A stretch of 64,000 nt of DNA from a virus. Below, in pieces: positions 17,962 to 26,125 of this stretch; position 1 is the stretch's first letter, and every line of letters begins with the position of its first letter. The notes below the pieces were generated by a model. The model was not told where the DNA came from, did not search any database, and saw only the letters and a program-made list of their open reading frames with translations. The translations under genes and the position numbers were made by a program. The stretch lies in the IMG/VR virus record IMGVR_UViG_3300044620_001904, positions 1-64,000 of that record. One strand, 5' to 3'.

Positions 17962-18655
17962 CTTCGTTAAGAATATTTTTAATTAATAACCTAAGACCTT
18001 CATTTTTGGAGGTCTTTTTTTTTGGTTTGTATGATACCATTGTTGGCTTATTACCCGTTCCTGTTTTAGGTTTTGATTTTTCCGCTTTTCTTTTTTGTTG
18101 GCAAGCGGATCTTTTTTGAGAATCAGTCATTTTAGCCGCAACTCCAGCAGCTCTACATTTTGGATAACCTTTTGATGAGGCATCGGGTCTTCCACAAGGG
18201 GGGTGCCCACCACCTTCCTTTTTACGACAAATATTTACCCAAGGACCTTTTGGTTGTTTAGACCCTTTTGGTTTTTTCTTTGTACCAAACCAAACTGCCA
18301 AATCTTCAGTTAATAAATCAACATCAGTGTTTTGATCAATCTCAACCCAACCTTCATTTGTTTGTATAGGACCGGTTAAAATATTACCATCATCATCACT
18401 TTGTATTGGATGATTTTTTATGTATTTTGATATTCTTCTTGCCATTTTCTCTTTCTTTTCAATTTCTTTTTTTGGTGTGCTCATTTTCTTGTCGTAACTA
18501 TCATATGCCAATTCAGCGTTATCATATTTTGAAGTCGGTATATAAAATGGTTGCATTTGCTGTTTATTAAACAATCTTTCTCCCGGAACTAAAGGAACGT
18601 TTGAATATTTTCCTGAAGAAAGTGAGCCTGTAGCTTCATTAATTTTATTTGTCAT
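17948..18655 (-). CDS. Cys-rich basic virion protein with terminal tags (DUF5872-like module)
   Basis: This 235-residue protein has a short N-terminus MTNKINEATG with an I-N-E site. A Cys-rich basic module follows at residues 128-190: GPWVNICRKKEGGGHPPCGR, then GYPKCRAAGVAAKMTDSQKR. I associate this with DUF5872-type phage proteins, from memory. The lysine-rich tail ends LRLLIKNILNEVKSS, like the N-terminal tag of the 16.0-kb protein but placed at the C-terminus. I infer a DNA-binding internal head protein. A late motif (TATAAATATC on the plus strand) lies 25 bases upstream of the start. Confidence 0.7.
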   Translation of the reverse strand: MTNKINEATGSLSSGKYSNVPLVPGERLFNKQQMQPFYIPTSKYDNAELAYDSYDKKMSTPKKEIEKKEKMARRISKYIKNHPIQSDDDGNILTGPIQTNEGWVEIDQNTDVDLLTEDLAVWFGTKKKPKGSKQPKGPWVNICRKKEGGGHPPCGRPDASSKGYPKCRAAGVAAKMTDSQKRSACQQKRKAEKSKPKTGTGNKPTMVSYKPKKKTSKNEGLRLLIKNILNEVKSS

Positions 18656-18678
18656 TTAAAAAAAATTGTTTATATTTG
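18648..18678 (+). promoter_or_regulatory. Bacteroidota-type promoter (TTTG-N19-TATATTTG)
   Basis: TTTG at 18648-18651 and TATATTTG at 18671-18678 are 19 bases apart, an exact consensus match. It faces right, towards the two small genes at 18.7-19.0 kb. Confidence 0.78.
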
Positions 18679-18680
18679 CA

Positions 18681-18690
18681 TATAAATATC
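18681..18690 (-). promoter_or_regulatory. Candidate late promoter motif GATATTTATA
   Basis: Read on the minus strand the motif is GATATTTATA, 25 bases upstream of the tagged virion gene that ends at 17948. It abuts the rightward host-type promoter, so this is a divergent control region. Confidence 0.5.
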
Positions 18691-18705
18691 TAAAAACATA
18701 TAAAA

Positions 18706-18867
18706 ATGAAAAATAAAAATGTAAATCCACCTTCTAATTTGTCTGAACAATTCAGTAAAGTGGTTTTGGATAACTATCAATATGTTAAAGATCTAAATCA
18801 AGAAATGATTTTATTTTTGAATTCAAAAAAAAATGGAAAACAATCAACCTCTAGCCGTACTATTTAA
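18706..18867 (+). CDS. Small protein, 53 residues
   Basis: The frame starts MKNKNVNPPSNLSEQFSKVV and runs 53 codons. It begins 27 bases downstream of a consensus promoter and has a hydrophilic, helical product. No family is recognised. Its end overlaps the next gene's start in another frame by 35 bases. The promoter position is the best evidence that it is translated. Confidence 0.55.
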   Translation: MKNKNVNPPSNLSEQFSKVVLDNYQYVKDLNQEMILFLNSKKNGKQSTSSRTI

Positions 18868-19045
18868 TAGATTAGAAATTAATTCTGAAGAACAATTAGA
18901 AACTATTTTGCAAACTATGGACAAAAGTATTGCATCAGTACTTTTGATTCATGCTGTGAAACACGCTTTTGAGAGGGGTGTTTATAATATAGGCGAAACT
19001 GAGGTCTTATCTAAAAGCATTAGAATTCTATCTAAAGAAACCTAA
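18833..19045 (+). CDS. Hypothetical protein, 70 residues
   Basis: The product (MENNQPLAVLFNRLEINSEE at the start) is a helical acidic protein with a hydrophobic middle (ASVLLIHAVKHAF). No family is recognised. It overlaps the previous small gene by 35 bases and shares its promoter. The convergent gene on the other strand ends at 19042. Confidence 0.6.
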   Translation: MENNQPLAVLFNRLEINSEEQLETILQTMDKSIASVLLIHAVKHAFERGVYNIGETEVLSKSIRILSKET

Positions 19046-19428
19046 TTATTCAACCCATTAAATCCGCCTAAAGCAACTGTATTATTTTGTCTAATCGCCC
19101 TATTTTGACCGTTTGTATAAATAGCTTGGTTAAAAGTGGTTGAGGTGAATGAGCCAGTCCCACAATCTTTACAGTCTCTAGCAGTAACACCTCCTGAGTT
19201 GGCTGGTGTTATGCATTGAGTGCAAGATGTGTATGGACCGAACGCTATGTTAGCTGTTTGAGCGCTTACTGTGGTTGCAGTTGAAATTGCGGTTATATTA
19301 ACACATAGTCCGCTATCAAATTGATATGCTCTTGATAACGGATTTCCCGCAGTTAACGCATCGTCAGCAACAAAAATTATTGTTGTATTTGGACCACATG
19401 TGGTTCCTGTCATTACTCTTAGTGCCAT
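19042..19428 (-). CDS. Putative small virion protein, 128 residues
   Basis: I recognise no family. It is rich in Thr, Ala, Asn and Gly with five Cys in its C-terminal half (TSCTQCITPA, then ARDCKDCGTG), which may form two CxxC metal or disulfide sites. The composition is like capsid decoration or fibre proteins. A GATATTTATA motif on its strand lies 15 bases upstream, which puts it with the late genes. Confidence 0.55.
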   Translation of the reverse strand: MALRVMTGTTCGPNTTIIFVADDALTAGNPLSRAYQFDSGLCVNITAISTATTVSAQTANIAFGPYTSCTQCITPANSGGVTARDCKDCGTGSFTSTTFNQAIYTNGQNRAIRQNNTVALGGFNGLNN

Positions 19429-19443
19429 AATATTTACTTTTAT

Positions 19444-19453
19444 TATAAATATC
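19444..19453 (-). promoter_or_regulatory. Candidate late promoter motif GATATTTATA
   Basis: It reads GATATTTATA on the minus strand and ends 15 bases before the start codon at 19428. Confidence 0.5.
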
Positions 19454-19486
19454 TTAATAAAGTAAAAAATTAGATGTATTCGTAAG

Positions 19487-20167
19487 TTAAATTATGTTAT
19501 TTGACTTACGAATATTTTCTTGACCCCACATAGGTTGGAGATTATTTAACGACCAACATTTCATAAACTCATCATCTCCGATTTCACTAATTTTAAAATA
19601 TGTTATTGGTTTAATATGGTCCACATGCCACTCACCGTAATTATCCCAAGTCATATTCTCAGTAAATTGATTTTCTAAATGGTTTATTAAGTCATTTGGG
19701 GTATATTGTAATATATTAAAATAATGACCGTTCTTCTGTACATTATTTTCTTTCAGTACTTGATATATTGCGGTTCTGAAATTGGCGATTAGTTTATAGA
19801 GGGGGTCATTATGTTTACGGGTTTTTTCGTAATTACGTTTTATACCTCTAATTTTATCTATATTTTTTTCTCGGTATTCTTTAAGATATTCTTTTCGATA
19901 TTCTTTGTTTTGTTCGTACCAAATTTTAGTATATTCATCTAATCTTTGTTTATTTTTTTGTCTGTATTTTTTATCTGAAATTTTTTTACCGCCAATAAAT
20001 CGTCTACCTGAAGGACCTAATTCTACACCATTTTCTTTAAGTATTCTCAAAACTTGTTGTTTGTTAAGTCCTATTCTTTCTGAAATAGTTTGACTACCTA
20101 ACAACTCTTCATTATACATTAATAGTATTTTATCTTTTTCTTCCTGTGTTGGTATATATTTTTTCAT
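19487..20167 (-). CDS. HNH homing endonuclease with N-terminal helix-turn-helix
   Basis: The 226-residue protein starts with a helix-turn-helix (GSQTISERIGLNKQQVLRIL). A long basic, tyrosine-rich helical linker follows. The C-terminal HNH core is EWHVDHIKPITYF, then FMKCWSLNNLQPMWGQENIR and KSNN. The HIKP and N-x-x-x-N pattern is a good match to phage HNH homing enzymes. It is a free-standing mobile gene between virion genes. A TATATTTATA motif ends 3 bases before its start, as at the 16.6-kb endonuclease. Confidence 0.85.
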   Translation of the reverse strand: MKKYIPTQEEKDKILLMYNEELLGSQTISERIGLNKQQVLRILKENGVELGPSGRRFIGGKKISDKKYRQKNKQRLDEYTKIWYEQNKEYRKEYLKEYREKNIDKIRGIKRNYEKTRKHNDPLYKLIANFRTAIYQVLKENNVQKNGHYFNILQYTPNDLINHLENQFTENMTWDNYGEWHVDHIKPITYFKISEIGDDEFMKCWSLNNLQPMWGQENIRKSNNII

Positions 20168-20218
20168 ACTTATAAATATATAACATTCATCCGAAAAACC
20201 AAGTGTTTTTACAATAAA

Positions 20219-20246
20219 ATAAAAAAAGGGACAATTTCTTGTCCCT
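20219..20246 (-). terminator. Intrinsic terminator of the capsid gene
   Basis: A 9-bp stem AAGGGACAA/TTGTCCCTT with a GAAA loop on the minus strand is followed by a T run. It lies 24 bases past the capsid stop. Confidence 0.85.
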
Positions 20247-20269
20247 TTTCGTTAATATTAATTAATTGA

Positions 20270-22132
20270 TTATCTCAATTCATTCAAATCAAATGTACGA
20301 ACTCCATCAACGGTAATGCGGCCATAGAAGCGGTTATTTACCATTTTTTTCGCGTATCTTGTCATAATCCCTTTAATTGGTGTGAAATTAAATGGATTGT
20401 ACATAGTTGGAGTTAATTGAAGTGGTACATACGGTGCGTAAATGTAACCTGTGTCAAGTAACGAAGTACCTTTATGACCAATCAACACAGTGTTTGCTGG
20501 GAAGTATGGGTCACGATAAACTTGGTAACGACCAGCTAAAGTACCTACTCTTTCAATACCCATGTTGTATTGATCTTGCTCAGGTGAAGCGTTTGATACG
20601 TGGAAATATTCCAAATCATCAAAAATTGCTGAAATTTCAGAAGACACGATAATCCAGTTTGCTCCACCACGAAGTGTAGATTTGTGGATTTGTGCCGAAA
20701 TTTGGTTGATCGCAGTAATCAACGTTTGGTTCCAGTCTTTTTGAGTGTATGGAGTAGTTCCTGAAGACAGTCTCTTCCATCCGTTGTAATCCCAACGTAG
20801 GTTCCAAGCCGCACCTTTACGTAAGTCACGTAAAATTTCACGGTCAATTTCTGCCGCAACTTGTTCAGAAAGTAATGCTGTTAATTCAGCCTCTGCATCG
20901 ATGTTGTGGAATGCCGCAACGTCTTGTGCAAGTTCAGGTGACCATTGTGCTCTTAATTTTCTTTCAGTTACAGAAACTGTTACTGATTCAAGATCAAATG
21001 ATACTTCACCGATTTTATCTTCGAATTCAAGTTCTTCGTAACGTCTGAAAGCCGCTTTGATTGGTGCATTTTCACCAGTACCTGACCATGCTGCCGTAGT
21101 GATTGTCGCCCCTGAATAACCATCTGGTGTTGACTGACCGCAAGAAACGCAAACAGGTACTTGAGCGTCAATTTCCAAATAAATAACACCTTCTTGGTTA
21201 CATACGTTGTCGAAATATCCACCATTTCCGGTAGAACCGAAAGAAGTTGGTACTGAAGAATATGTCGGTGCTACAATTCCTTTACCGTATCTCTGAGTCA
21301 CCACTCTAAATAAAAGAGGTGTGTAAACATTAGCCGTACTATCTGTTAGTTCATCAGCAACTGTTGAATTTGCGGTATAAAGAACCAAATTCGATAGAAA
21401 TGATTCAGTATCAATTTCCTGACCATCAGGTCCAATTAATTTACCAACACCAAGATTTGTGAATCCTGATAGCGCAACAATAATTTTTCTATACTCCCCA
21501 GAAGTTAATCCTGTTGGTACTAACACACCGTTTGTCCATAGCACAGTTTGTGTGTTAGCGGTAATTGTTACAAAACGACCTTTAGAATAATCAAAAAGAC
21601 CGCCAGGGTTCAATCCAGGTTCAGTTCCTTCATAGAACAAATCATAAAGATTTTTAGCAGCAGTTCCGAATGGTTGACCTGTACCTGAATTATATCCAGC
21701 GTTAGGATCACCAGGATAATTTCCAGGAGAACCTACAGGTGCATAGTGGTCGCCTGATGTGATATTTACACCATTAACAACTGAACCACCTGAGTAACCC
21801 TGAATTTTAGGTACAAAGTAGAACAATTTACCGATTGGTAAGTTCATTGCTTGTACAGAAACGATTTCGTTCGCTAACAATTTAGAAAAAACACGTCTAA
21901 CAATAGGAAATACAACAGTTTCAAAAGAACCTGAAGATGAGTCAGAAGTTGCTTCGTTTATTAAAAATGACGCTTGGTTTTCGTAAAGCTGCGCCACATT
22001 TTCTTTTAGGTGACCTCTTAGGCCTTCAAGGAACCCTAATTTGTCCCATTTGTTGATTGTGTCTTCTTTGATAACTTTAAGGTGTTTCAACCCTATGTTA
22101 CCAACAAGACCTGATTCTAATAATGCTCCCAT
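20270..22132 (-). CDS. Major capsid protein (T4 gp23-like)
   Basis: The 620-residue protein matches gp23-type capsid proteins. The N-terminal propeptide includes LRGHLKENVAQLYENQASF and LINE at residues 57-60. TVVFPIVRRVFSKLLANEIV (residues 72-91) begins the mature fold. Later, AELTALLSEQVAAEIDREIL and ANWIIVSSEISAIFDDL are conserved HK97-fold segments, and GRITVDGVRTFDL is near the end. The predicted protease cut after Glu60 (I-N-E then A) is close to T4's 65-residue propeptide. The gene ends at a strong terminator. It forms the hexameric head shell. Confidence 0.93.
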   Translation of the reverse strand: MGALLESGLVGNIGLKHLKVIKEDTINKWDKLGFLEGLRGHLKENVAQLYENQASFLINEATSDSSSGSFETVVFPIVRRVFSKLLANEIVSVQAMNLPIGKLFYFVPKIQGYSGGSVVNGVNITSGDHYAPVGSPGNYPGDPNAGYNSGTGQPFGTAAKNLYDLFYEGTEPGLNPGGLFDYSKGRFVTITANTQTVLWTNGVLVPTGLTSGEYRKIIVALSGFTNLGVGKLIGPDGQEIDTESFLSNLVLYTANSTVADELTDSTANVYTPLLFRVVTQRYGKGIVAPTYSSVPTSFGSTGNGGYFDNVCNQEGVIYLEIDAQVPVCVSCGQSTPDGYSGATITTAAWSGTGENAPIKAAFRRYEELEFEDKIGEVSFDLESVTVSVTERKLRAQWSPELAQDVAAFHNIDAEAELTALLSEQVAAEIDREILRDLRKGAAWNLRWDYNGWKRLSSGTTPYTQKDWNQTLITAINQISAQIHKSTLRGGANWIIVSSEISAIFDDLEYFHVSNASPEQDQYNMGIERVGTLAGRYQVYRDPYFPANTVLIGHKGTSLLDTGYIYAPYVPLQLTPTMYNPFNFTPIKGIMTRYAKKMVNNRFYGRITVDGVRTFDLNELR

Positions 22133-22166
22133 TTTTTATTGGATTTTTATTTTTTTAGTTTATTTT

Positions 22167-23678
22167 TTATTTTGAAATTTTTGCCATGATATCTTTCATT
22201 CTCAAAAACTGAGGATTTTCATAAGTTTTTGATTCGATCAAATTGGTCGCAGATCCCGATGATGGTGATCTGTCAATTTTACCTTCAATTGATTCACTTA
22301 TCGAACCTTTTGTTTGAGAAGGCGAAAGTTCATTTTTGATTGTACGATACAAATTTTTAGATTCTTTGATAGTTTCAACATCGTCAAATCTTCTTAAAAT
22401 GTTAATTTTTTCTTGTTTTGATGTTGAGTGTTCAGTGAATAATCTTGTAGCGTAAGCTAGATTAGAATTGAAAACTGCAACTTCATTAAGTTTATCTCTA
22501 AAAACATTTAAAGCTTTGCGATATTCTTCATTTTTCTCTCTAAGAACTTGAATTTGTTGTTCGTATTTTTGTTCGTCAATGTTAATGTTGGATTTTGAGT
22601 AAGCTCTTGGTTTTGGTAAACCTCCTTTTCTAAATTTACTTCCCATACCTAATGTACGAGCAGCTTCCTTAGTTTCTTCTTTTTTCTTAAAAGGTTTCAT
22701 TTCCTTTTTAACAACATCGGAAATATCTTTTTTACCTTCTTTGAATTCGAATTTCGGACCTTTGCCAATACCAACACCTTTTGTTCCTTGTTTCATTTTT
22801 TCTTTGAATCCACCTGATGGTTTTTTATATGAGAATTTAGGTTTTCCGATTTTAGCTCCTTTTCCAATTTTTGGTTTTGTGGATTCCATTTGGTAACCTT
22901 CATCCTCTTCTTCATCAATTTCAATCTCATAAACTACCTCGTCATCATATGATTCTTCCATTTTTTCGGAATCAGAACCAAAAACTTGATTAACAATAGA
23001 GTCGATATCCATTTCTTCTTCGTCCATCGTAATTGTTTCATCTTCTTCTTGATAGGATTCTTCCATTTCGTCATAAGATTCATCTATTTCTTCTTCGGAT
23101 TCTTCCATTTCGTCATAAGATTCATCCATTTCTTCTTCGGATTCTTCCATCTCGTCGTACATTTCATCCATTTCTTCTTCGGATTCCATTTGGATCATAT
23201 ATTCCTTATCAGTGTTTTCGTCTTTTAAATTAACCATGTTGTTGTCTTTTTTTACTATAACACCATCATTCTCATCCATTGCTAAGAAAACCTTTAATAG
23301 ATCTTCATCAGAAATTTCAGAACCTGATAAATCTATTACATCTTCATCATCAGACATTGTGGTATCTTCAATATCAGAATCCGTATCAAAATCCATTTCA
23401 TCCTCATCGGAATCAATATCCATATCCATTTCATCCTCATCGGAATCAATATCCATATCCATTTCTTCTTCATCAGAATCAGTGTCAATTTCTACTTCAT
23501 CATCTGTTTCAATCTCGTCATCTTCACCTTGTTCAGATACGATAGATTCTTTTACTAAATCTTTGATTTCTTGCTTCATTGTAGATGCAAGTATTCCTTT
23601 TGCATTTTCGGCTACCGCTTCTTCCAAATTCCTCATTTGTATAAGAGCGTCTTCGACTAAATTTTTTTCTTTTGCCAT
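22167..23678 (-). CDS. Prohead core / scaffold-type acidic protein
   Basis: The 503-residue protein is extremely acidic in its first half. It contains repeats of the type DSDEDEMDMDI (about residues 68-100) and of EESEEEMDESYDEM (about 165-215), followed by a basic linker rich in Lys, Gly and Pro. The C-terminal helical half starts near QKYEQQIQVLREKNEEYRKA. This layout and the position beside capsid and protease genes fit the T4 gp22 role, a core protein that is cut up during maturation. Many (I/L)-x-E sites are present. A TATAAATATT motif lies 23 bases upstream on the plus strand. Confidence 0.72.
   Translation of the reverse strand: MAKEKNLVEDALIQMRNLEEAVAENAKGILASTMKQEIKDLVKESIVSEQGEDDEIETDDEVEIDTDSDEEEMDMDIDSDEDEMDMDIDSDEDEMDFDTDSDIEDTTMSDDEDVIDLSGSEISDEDLLKVFLAMDENDGVIVKKDNNMVNLKDENTDKEYMIQMESEEEMDEMYDEMEESEEEMDESYDEMEESEEEIDESYDEMEESYQEEDETITMDEEEMDIDSIVNQVFGSDSEKMEESYDDEVVYEIEIDEEEDEGYQMESTKPKIGKGAKIGKPKFSYKKPSGGFKEKMKQGTKGVGIGKGPKFEFKEGKKDISDVVKKEMKPFKKKEETKEAARTLGMGSKFRKGGLPKPRAYSKSNINIDEQKYEQQIQVLREKNEEYRKALNVFRDKLNEVAVFNSNLAYATRLFTEHSTSKQEKINILRRFDDVETIKESKNLYRTIKNELSPSQTKGSISESIEGKIDRSPSSGSATNLIESKTYENPQFLRMKDIMAKISK
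23030..23190. repeat. Tandem in-frame repeats in the core protein gene
   Basis: A roughly 45-base unit encoding EESEEEMDESYDEM-like peptides recurs about three times. It is followed at 23390-23470 by a 36-base unit encoding DSDEDEMDMDI. The repeats keep frame, so they look like expansions of the acidic region and not a mobile repeat. Confidence 0.7.
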
Positions 23679-23701
23679 TTTAAAAATGTTTTATTTTTTC
23701 A

Positions 23702-23711
23702 TATAAATATT
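23702..23711 (-). promoter_or_regulatory. Candidate late promoter motif AATATTTATA
   Basis: On the minus strand it reads AATATTTATA and ends 23 bases before the core protein start. Confidence 0.5.
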
Positions 23712-23770
23712 GCTATTTTGAAAAAAAACCATTTTTAATACGTTTTTGCTAAAAAAAACTTAAATAAATA

Positions 23771-23797
23771 AAAAAAGGGAACCTTTTGGGTTCCCTT
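23771..23797 (-). terminator. Intrinsic terminator
   Basis: A 9-bp stem AAGGGAACC/GGTTCCCTT followed by a T run on the minus strand, just past the DUF4494-like gene. Confidence 0.85.
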
Positions 23798-23824
23798 TTT
23801 CATAGAAAAAATTAATTAATATAA

Positions 23825-24040
23825 TTAAATGACCTCTATAACTTCGTCAATTTTACTTTCAGCGATTGAAGTAATTCTCCAATCAAATGTTAAATCTTGA
23901 TATCTTTTTGTAATTTTCGCTTCAATATCGGTAGGATTATAACCCTTGACAAGCTTTTCTTCTTTTACTTTTTTTATTTTTCCAGTTTCTTGATCAGGAA
24001 ATTCATAATAAAGTTTTGCGATAAAATATTTTTCGTTCAT
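23825..24040 (-). CDS. DUF4494-like small protein, 71 residues
   Basis: The product starts EKYFIAKLYYEFPDQETGKI, continues KKVKEEKLVKGYNPTDIEAK and ends WRITSIAESKIDEVIEVI. A Y-F/Y-x-x-K start, a K-x-E-x-x-L-V middle and an acidic helix match my memory of DUF4494 proteins from Bacteroidota phages. The function of that family is unknown. It lies between the protease and core genes and is followed by a terminator, so it may end a head-gene transcript. Confidence 0.6.
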   Translation of the reverse strand: MNEKYFIAKLYYEFPDQETGKIKKVKEEKLVKGYNPTDIEAKITKRYQDLTFDWRITSIAESKIDEVIEVI

Positions 24041-24089
24041 AAATTAAGTTTTAATGAAATATGATATTTTTTTTTTAGAAAATCAAGTT

Positions 24090-24818
24090 TTATTTATTTA
24101 AATAAGTGTTCAAACGTTTCATTAAATCTAATGACTTGTTCGCTTCAGGTCCAACTTGCCTTTCCCTTTGAATTTGTTTCTCTTCTTCCAAATTCTCTTC
24201 AAAGTTACTTTTATCTTCAGGATTTAAAAATAAATAAGCTCCAGGTGTTGATGGAGAAGAAACTAAGTCAAAACAAATAAGTTCAAAATCATCCTGAACT
24301 TCATTTTGTTCTCCAATCTTTTTTAAAGATCCAACACCCCTTGATGAAATTCCCAAAGTTACACCTTGTCTTAAATAATTTGCCGCCAAATCACCCTTAG
24401 TGGAACAAACCCCCCTTTCATGAAATCCTGGTGATGTTAATAATCTTAATTTACCCATTAAAATCTTACCGTCCCACCATACATCAGTTATAATGTGAGA
24501 TACTCTATCCAAATCAATCAATGATGATTCCGGGTGATTTAATTCAGATAATGAAACCCCTTTATTGATTATTTTTTTGTAATTTTCAGCCTCCCTTTTT
24601 AAAATTTTTTCAGGGTAAATTCTACCGTTCCTATTAGGTGTGTCATATTTCTGTAATACCGCATAAAATTCAAACGGTTTGCTATAATCCAAAAAATTTT
24701 TCGATTCCTTTAAAATATTTTGATTCCCAAATTCTTTAGGTGATATATATCCGGCATCTTCTTCAATCAAAATACCCTTACCTGATTCGTAGGCTTTTAA
24801 AATTTTAAGTTCTTTCAT
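24090..24818 (-). CDS. Prohead core protease (T4 gp21-like, peptidase U9)
   Basis: The 242-residue protein has the gp21-type signatures: DTPNRNGRIYPEKIL near residue 59, SELNHPESSLIDLDRVSHII near residue 91 with the catalytic His, and TLGISSRGVGSLK near residue 153 with the catalytic Ser, then DLVSSPSTPGAYL. This enzyme cleaves scaffold and capsid after (I/L)-x-E during head maturation, and such sites occur in many proteins of this window. A GTATTTATA-type motif lies 13 bases upstream. Confidence 0.92.
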   Translation of the reverse strand: MKELKILKAYESGKGILIEEDAGYISPKEFGNQNILKESKNFLDYSKPFEFYAVLQKYDTPNRNGRIYPEKILKREAENYKKIINKGVSLSELNHPESSLIDLDRVSHIITDVWWDGKILMGKLRLLTSPGFHERGVCSTKGDLAANYLRQGVTLGISSRGVGSLKKIGEQNEVQDDFELICFDLVSSPSTPGAYLFLNPEDKSNFEENLEEEKQIQRERQVGPEANKSLDLMKRLNTYLNK

Positions 24819-24831
24819 TTTTATATTTTTA

Positions 24832-24841
24832 TATAAATACT
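24832..24841 (-). promoter_or_regulatory. Candidate late promoter motif AGTATTTATA
   Basis: It reads AGTATTTATA on the minus strand, ending 13 bases before the protease start. Confidence 0.45.
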
Positions 24842-24848
24842 TTGAACT

Positions 24849-25307
24849 TTATATTTCTACCTCAACCAATTGTGATTTATCTTTTTTGGTAATGTGAAAA
24901 TTAAAATAATCGTTATTTTTGAATATTTCTTGATGAATACAGCTTACTATTTTTTTAACAGATTTTTTTAGAGTTGTTGATTTAAAATCCATTTCCTCTA
25001 AAAGATATAGATTAATCTCTAAATTCATAAATGACCTTTTTTTGTATTGTATTCCACTTGTTCGTAAATCTAAATCAACAATAAATTTTTCGTCAAATAA
25101 ACTTCTGTCAATACAGTTATAAACTGAATGTTTCACTGATCTTGACATATTTAACACAACCCTCGTCCAATTATTAAAATCGTCTTTTGGTTCTACCCAT
25201 GTTTGAATGTTTATGTAAATTGATTTTAAACTTTTTGAATCTACTGTACCATAATTAACTTTTGATGATCTAAACCCGCTTATTTTTGCGGTTTTTCCTT
25301 TTTTCAT
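24849..25307 (-). CDS. Hypothetical head-module protein, 152 residues
   Basis: I recognise no family. The N-terminus is basic (KKGKTAKISGFRSSKVNYG), followed by beta-rich segments (YINIQTWVEPKDDFNNWTRV, EKFIVDLDLRTSGIQYKKRS) and a helical middle. The composition suggests an RNA- or DNA-binding fold, but nothing specific. It is placed between the protease and a tagged protein in the head operon, so an assembly role is plausible by position only. Confidence 0.6.
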   Translation of the reverse strand: MKKGKTAKISGFRSSKVNYGTVDSKSLKSIYINIQTWVEPKDDFNNWTRVVLNMSRSVKHSVYNCIDRSLFDEKFIVDLDLRTSGIQYKKRSFMNLEINLYLLEEMDFKSTTLKKSVKKIVSCIHQEIFKNNDYFNFHITKKDKSQLVEVEI

Positions 25308-25373
25308 TCTCTCATTTTTTCCATGTTTATTGTTATGAAAAAAAATTAGATGATTATTATCAAATTGTCAAAA

Positions 25374-26099
25374 TTATATGTTATTAACCAAGTTTTTCAA
25401 TCGGAAATATTCTAAACGATCAAATTTTTTTCTTTTGATGGTGTCTATTGTTTCTGAAATTGTATTTTTAACATTTTGGTCATCTTCATTTTCCATAGCA
25501 ACAACAAGTTTAACAACAGCCTCATCTTTAAAAGAATTATATTTTTCCATTAAAACCTGATCACTTTCGTTTAATAATGATGTAAGTTCTTTTTTTTCTG
25601 ATTCATTCAAAGTTGAAATAAAATCGTCAATTGTTTTATTTGCGATCTTAACCATAGAAGATATCGGAAGATAAATTGGAGTTTTTTCCTCAATTATCTC
25701 TTTTTTCATTAATGTCTCAACTATAGCATGTTTGCTTTTAACTTTATTTTCCAAAAATGCAACATCATATGAATTATAAAATAAATTATCAATTGTGATG
25801 TATTGATTATGCGAATTAATTCCAATTGTCCATTTTCTTATTCTATCCAAATCACTTCTATCTATTTTGTTTGATATGTTTTCAAACATAGTTATTGATT
25901 CAAAAACAAAATCTTCTGCAACATTTTTATCATATCCTTTGTTTGATGATAATTCATCATATAGATAAAATAATTTTGATATGTTTTTATTTGATAAAAC
26001 ATTCTTGTTAAAATTTTTTATTTCTTCTTTAAAAGTACCTTTTGTGTAAGCTTCAGATAATAATTTTTCAACTTTTGATTTTAATACACCTATTTTCAT
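25374..26099 (-). CDS. Head-module protein with N-terminal targeting-like tag
   Basis: The 241-residue protein is almost all helical. Its first 16 residues, MKIGVLKSKVEKLLSE, form an amphipathic helix ending L-S-E before Ala, a good (I/L)-x-E prohead-protease site. The rest has alternating acidic and basic helices (TLNESEKKELTSLLNESD near residue 163) and no enzyme motif. It sits directly downstream of the portal gene. Its nature suggests a head core or internal protein. A GATATTTATA motif is 16 bases upstream. Confidence 0.65.
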   Translation of the reverse strand: MKIGVLKSKVEKLLSEAYTKGTFKEEIKNFNKNVLSNKNISKLFYLYDELSSNKGYDKNVAEDFVFESITMFENISNKIDRSDLDRIRKWTIGINSHNQYITIDNLFYNSYDVAFLENKVKSKHAIVETLMKKEIIEEKTPIYLPISSMVKIANKTIDDFISTLNESEKKELTSLLNESDQVLMEKYNSFKDEAVVKLVVAMENEDDQNVKNTISETIDTIKRKKFDRLEYFRLKNLVNNI

Positions 26100-26115
26100 T
26101 TTTTTTCTGTTTTAA

Positions 26116-26125
26116 TATAAATATC
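26116..26125 (-). promoter_or_regulatory. Candidate late promoter motif GATATTTATA
   Basis: It reads GATATTTATA on the minus strand, 16 bases before the start of the tagged head protein; it overlaps the end of the portal gene. Confidence 0.5.

Noticed and set aside
22986-23706. Several plus-strand frames with Phe/Ser/His-rich products
   Set aside because: They are the mirror of the acidic repeats of the core protein gene on the other strand and have repeat-driven, non-protein-like composition.
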